Position numbers and translations under genes: made by a program. DNA of 34,564 nucleotides from Candidatus Binatia bacterium. GTDB taxonomy: Bacteria > Desulfobacterota > Binatia > UBA9968. The stretch is taken from positions 1 to 34,564 of the forward strand of contig DASXUF010000137.1 of assembly GCA_036504975.1 (NCBI GenBank), read 5' to 3'. Within the stretch, counting starts at the first letter, position 1. Each line of letters opens with the position of its first letter. The notes under the pieces were generated by a model. It worked only from the letters and a program-made list of their open reading frames with translations, made no database searches and was not told the origin of the DNA. This document shows, piece by piece, positions 34,429 through 34,564 of the stretch.

Positions 34429-34564
34429 CCCGACTTCCACAGTAAGAAGGTCGCGATCACGGAATATCCATAACTTAGGTCCTCAAGTCGGCACTACATT
34501 TTCGCCATTGAAAGCGGGCGGATTCGCTCCGGGAGCGTAAGGCCGAGACGTTGCAGGAGCAACG
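34429..34564. other. Right-edge intergenic stretch with nothing identified
   Basis: These 136 bases after the NuoF-like stop codon contain no convincing start codon with frame, hairpin-T-tract or repeat that I could recognise. The operon may continue beyond the window. Confidence 0.4.

Noticed and set aside
1-34564. tRNA genes, rRNA genes and CRISPR arrays
   Set aside because: Reading the gaps between genes showed no cloverleaf-like, rRNA-like or regularly spaced direct repeats.

Overview
The window is a GC-rich, densely packed bacterial chromosome segment with mostly housekeeping content. It runs from the last codons of mfd at the left edge to a NuoF-like flavoprotein at the right. No rRNA, tRNA, CRISPR array, intact transposase, prophage or plasmid gene was found. 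Several features recall uncultivated soil lineages near the former Deltaproteobacteria (Binatota, Rokubacteria or NC10-like): the hemE-hemH-protoporphyrinogen oxidase order, luciferase-like and enamidase-like catabolic genes, a lone AmrS radical SAM enzyme, paired M16 peptidases and frequent GTG/TTG starts. This placement is inference; no marker here fixes the taxon.

Layout. (1) 1-3763, minus: a DUF309 gene followed 2 bp later by mfd. (2) 3858-6254, plus: an orphan molybdopterin oxidoreductase. (3) 6262-6738: a 477-bp non-coding element with 14-bp perfect terminal inverted repeats. A diverged second copy lies in opposite orientation at 18987-19427. (4) 6889-10407, minus: an MFS transporter, a small secreted Ala/Lys/Pro-rich protein with a strong terminator, a PA0069-type radical SAM protein and a Rho-N-domain protein. 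(5) 10461-11546, plus: endonuclease III and a DUF5675 gene whose third codon reads TGA. (6) 11576-15317, minus: hisC, a VOC protein, an enamidase-like amidohydrolase and a luciferase-like oxidoreductase, probably one transcript. (7) 15392-18965, plus: a KaiC-like ATPase and clpB. (8) 19438-22300, plus: a truncated MFS remnant beside repeat copy 2, dinB and hemE. (9) 22308-24676: hemH and protoporphyrinogen oxidase, completing a hemE-H-G/Y heme block. (10) 24673-28019, minus: a VOC protein and two M16 peptidases, one with HxxEH and one without it. (11) 28084-31607, plus: AmrS and ptsP (GAF plus enzyme I). (12) 31707-34428, plus: a diiron oxygenase of the PaaA/BoxB family, a thioredoxin-like [2Fe-2S] ferredoxin and a NuoF-like NADH-binding flavoprotein, behind a perfect 16-bp palindrome.

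The most interesting part is the final operon. A BoxB/PaaA-like diiron oxygenase is co-transcribed with a NuoE/NuoF-like NADH module instead of the usual BoxA or PaaE reductase. The palindrome in front of it fits the consensus I recall for the TetR repressor PaaR. This suggests an acyl-CoA-responsive ring-epoxidation system powered by a complex-I-type diaphorase. The second point of interest is the inverted pair of mobile-element-like repeats around a 12-kb block. One copy carries a nested 39-bp palindromic insertion and the other abuts a decapitated transporter gene.
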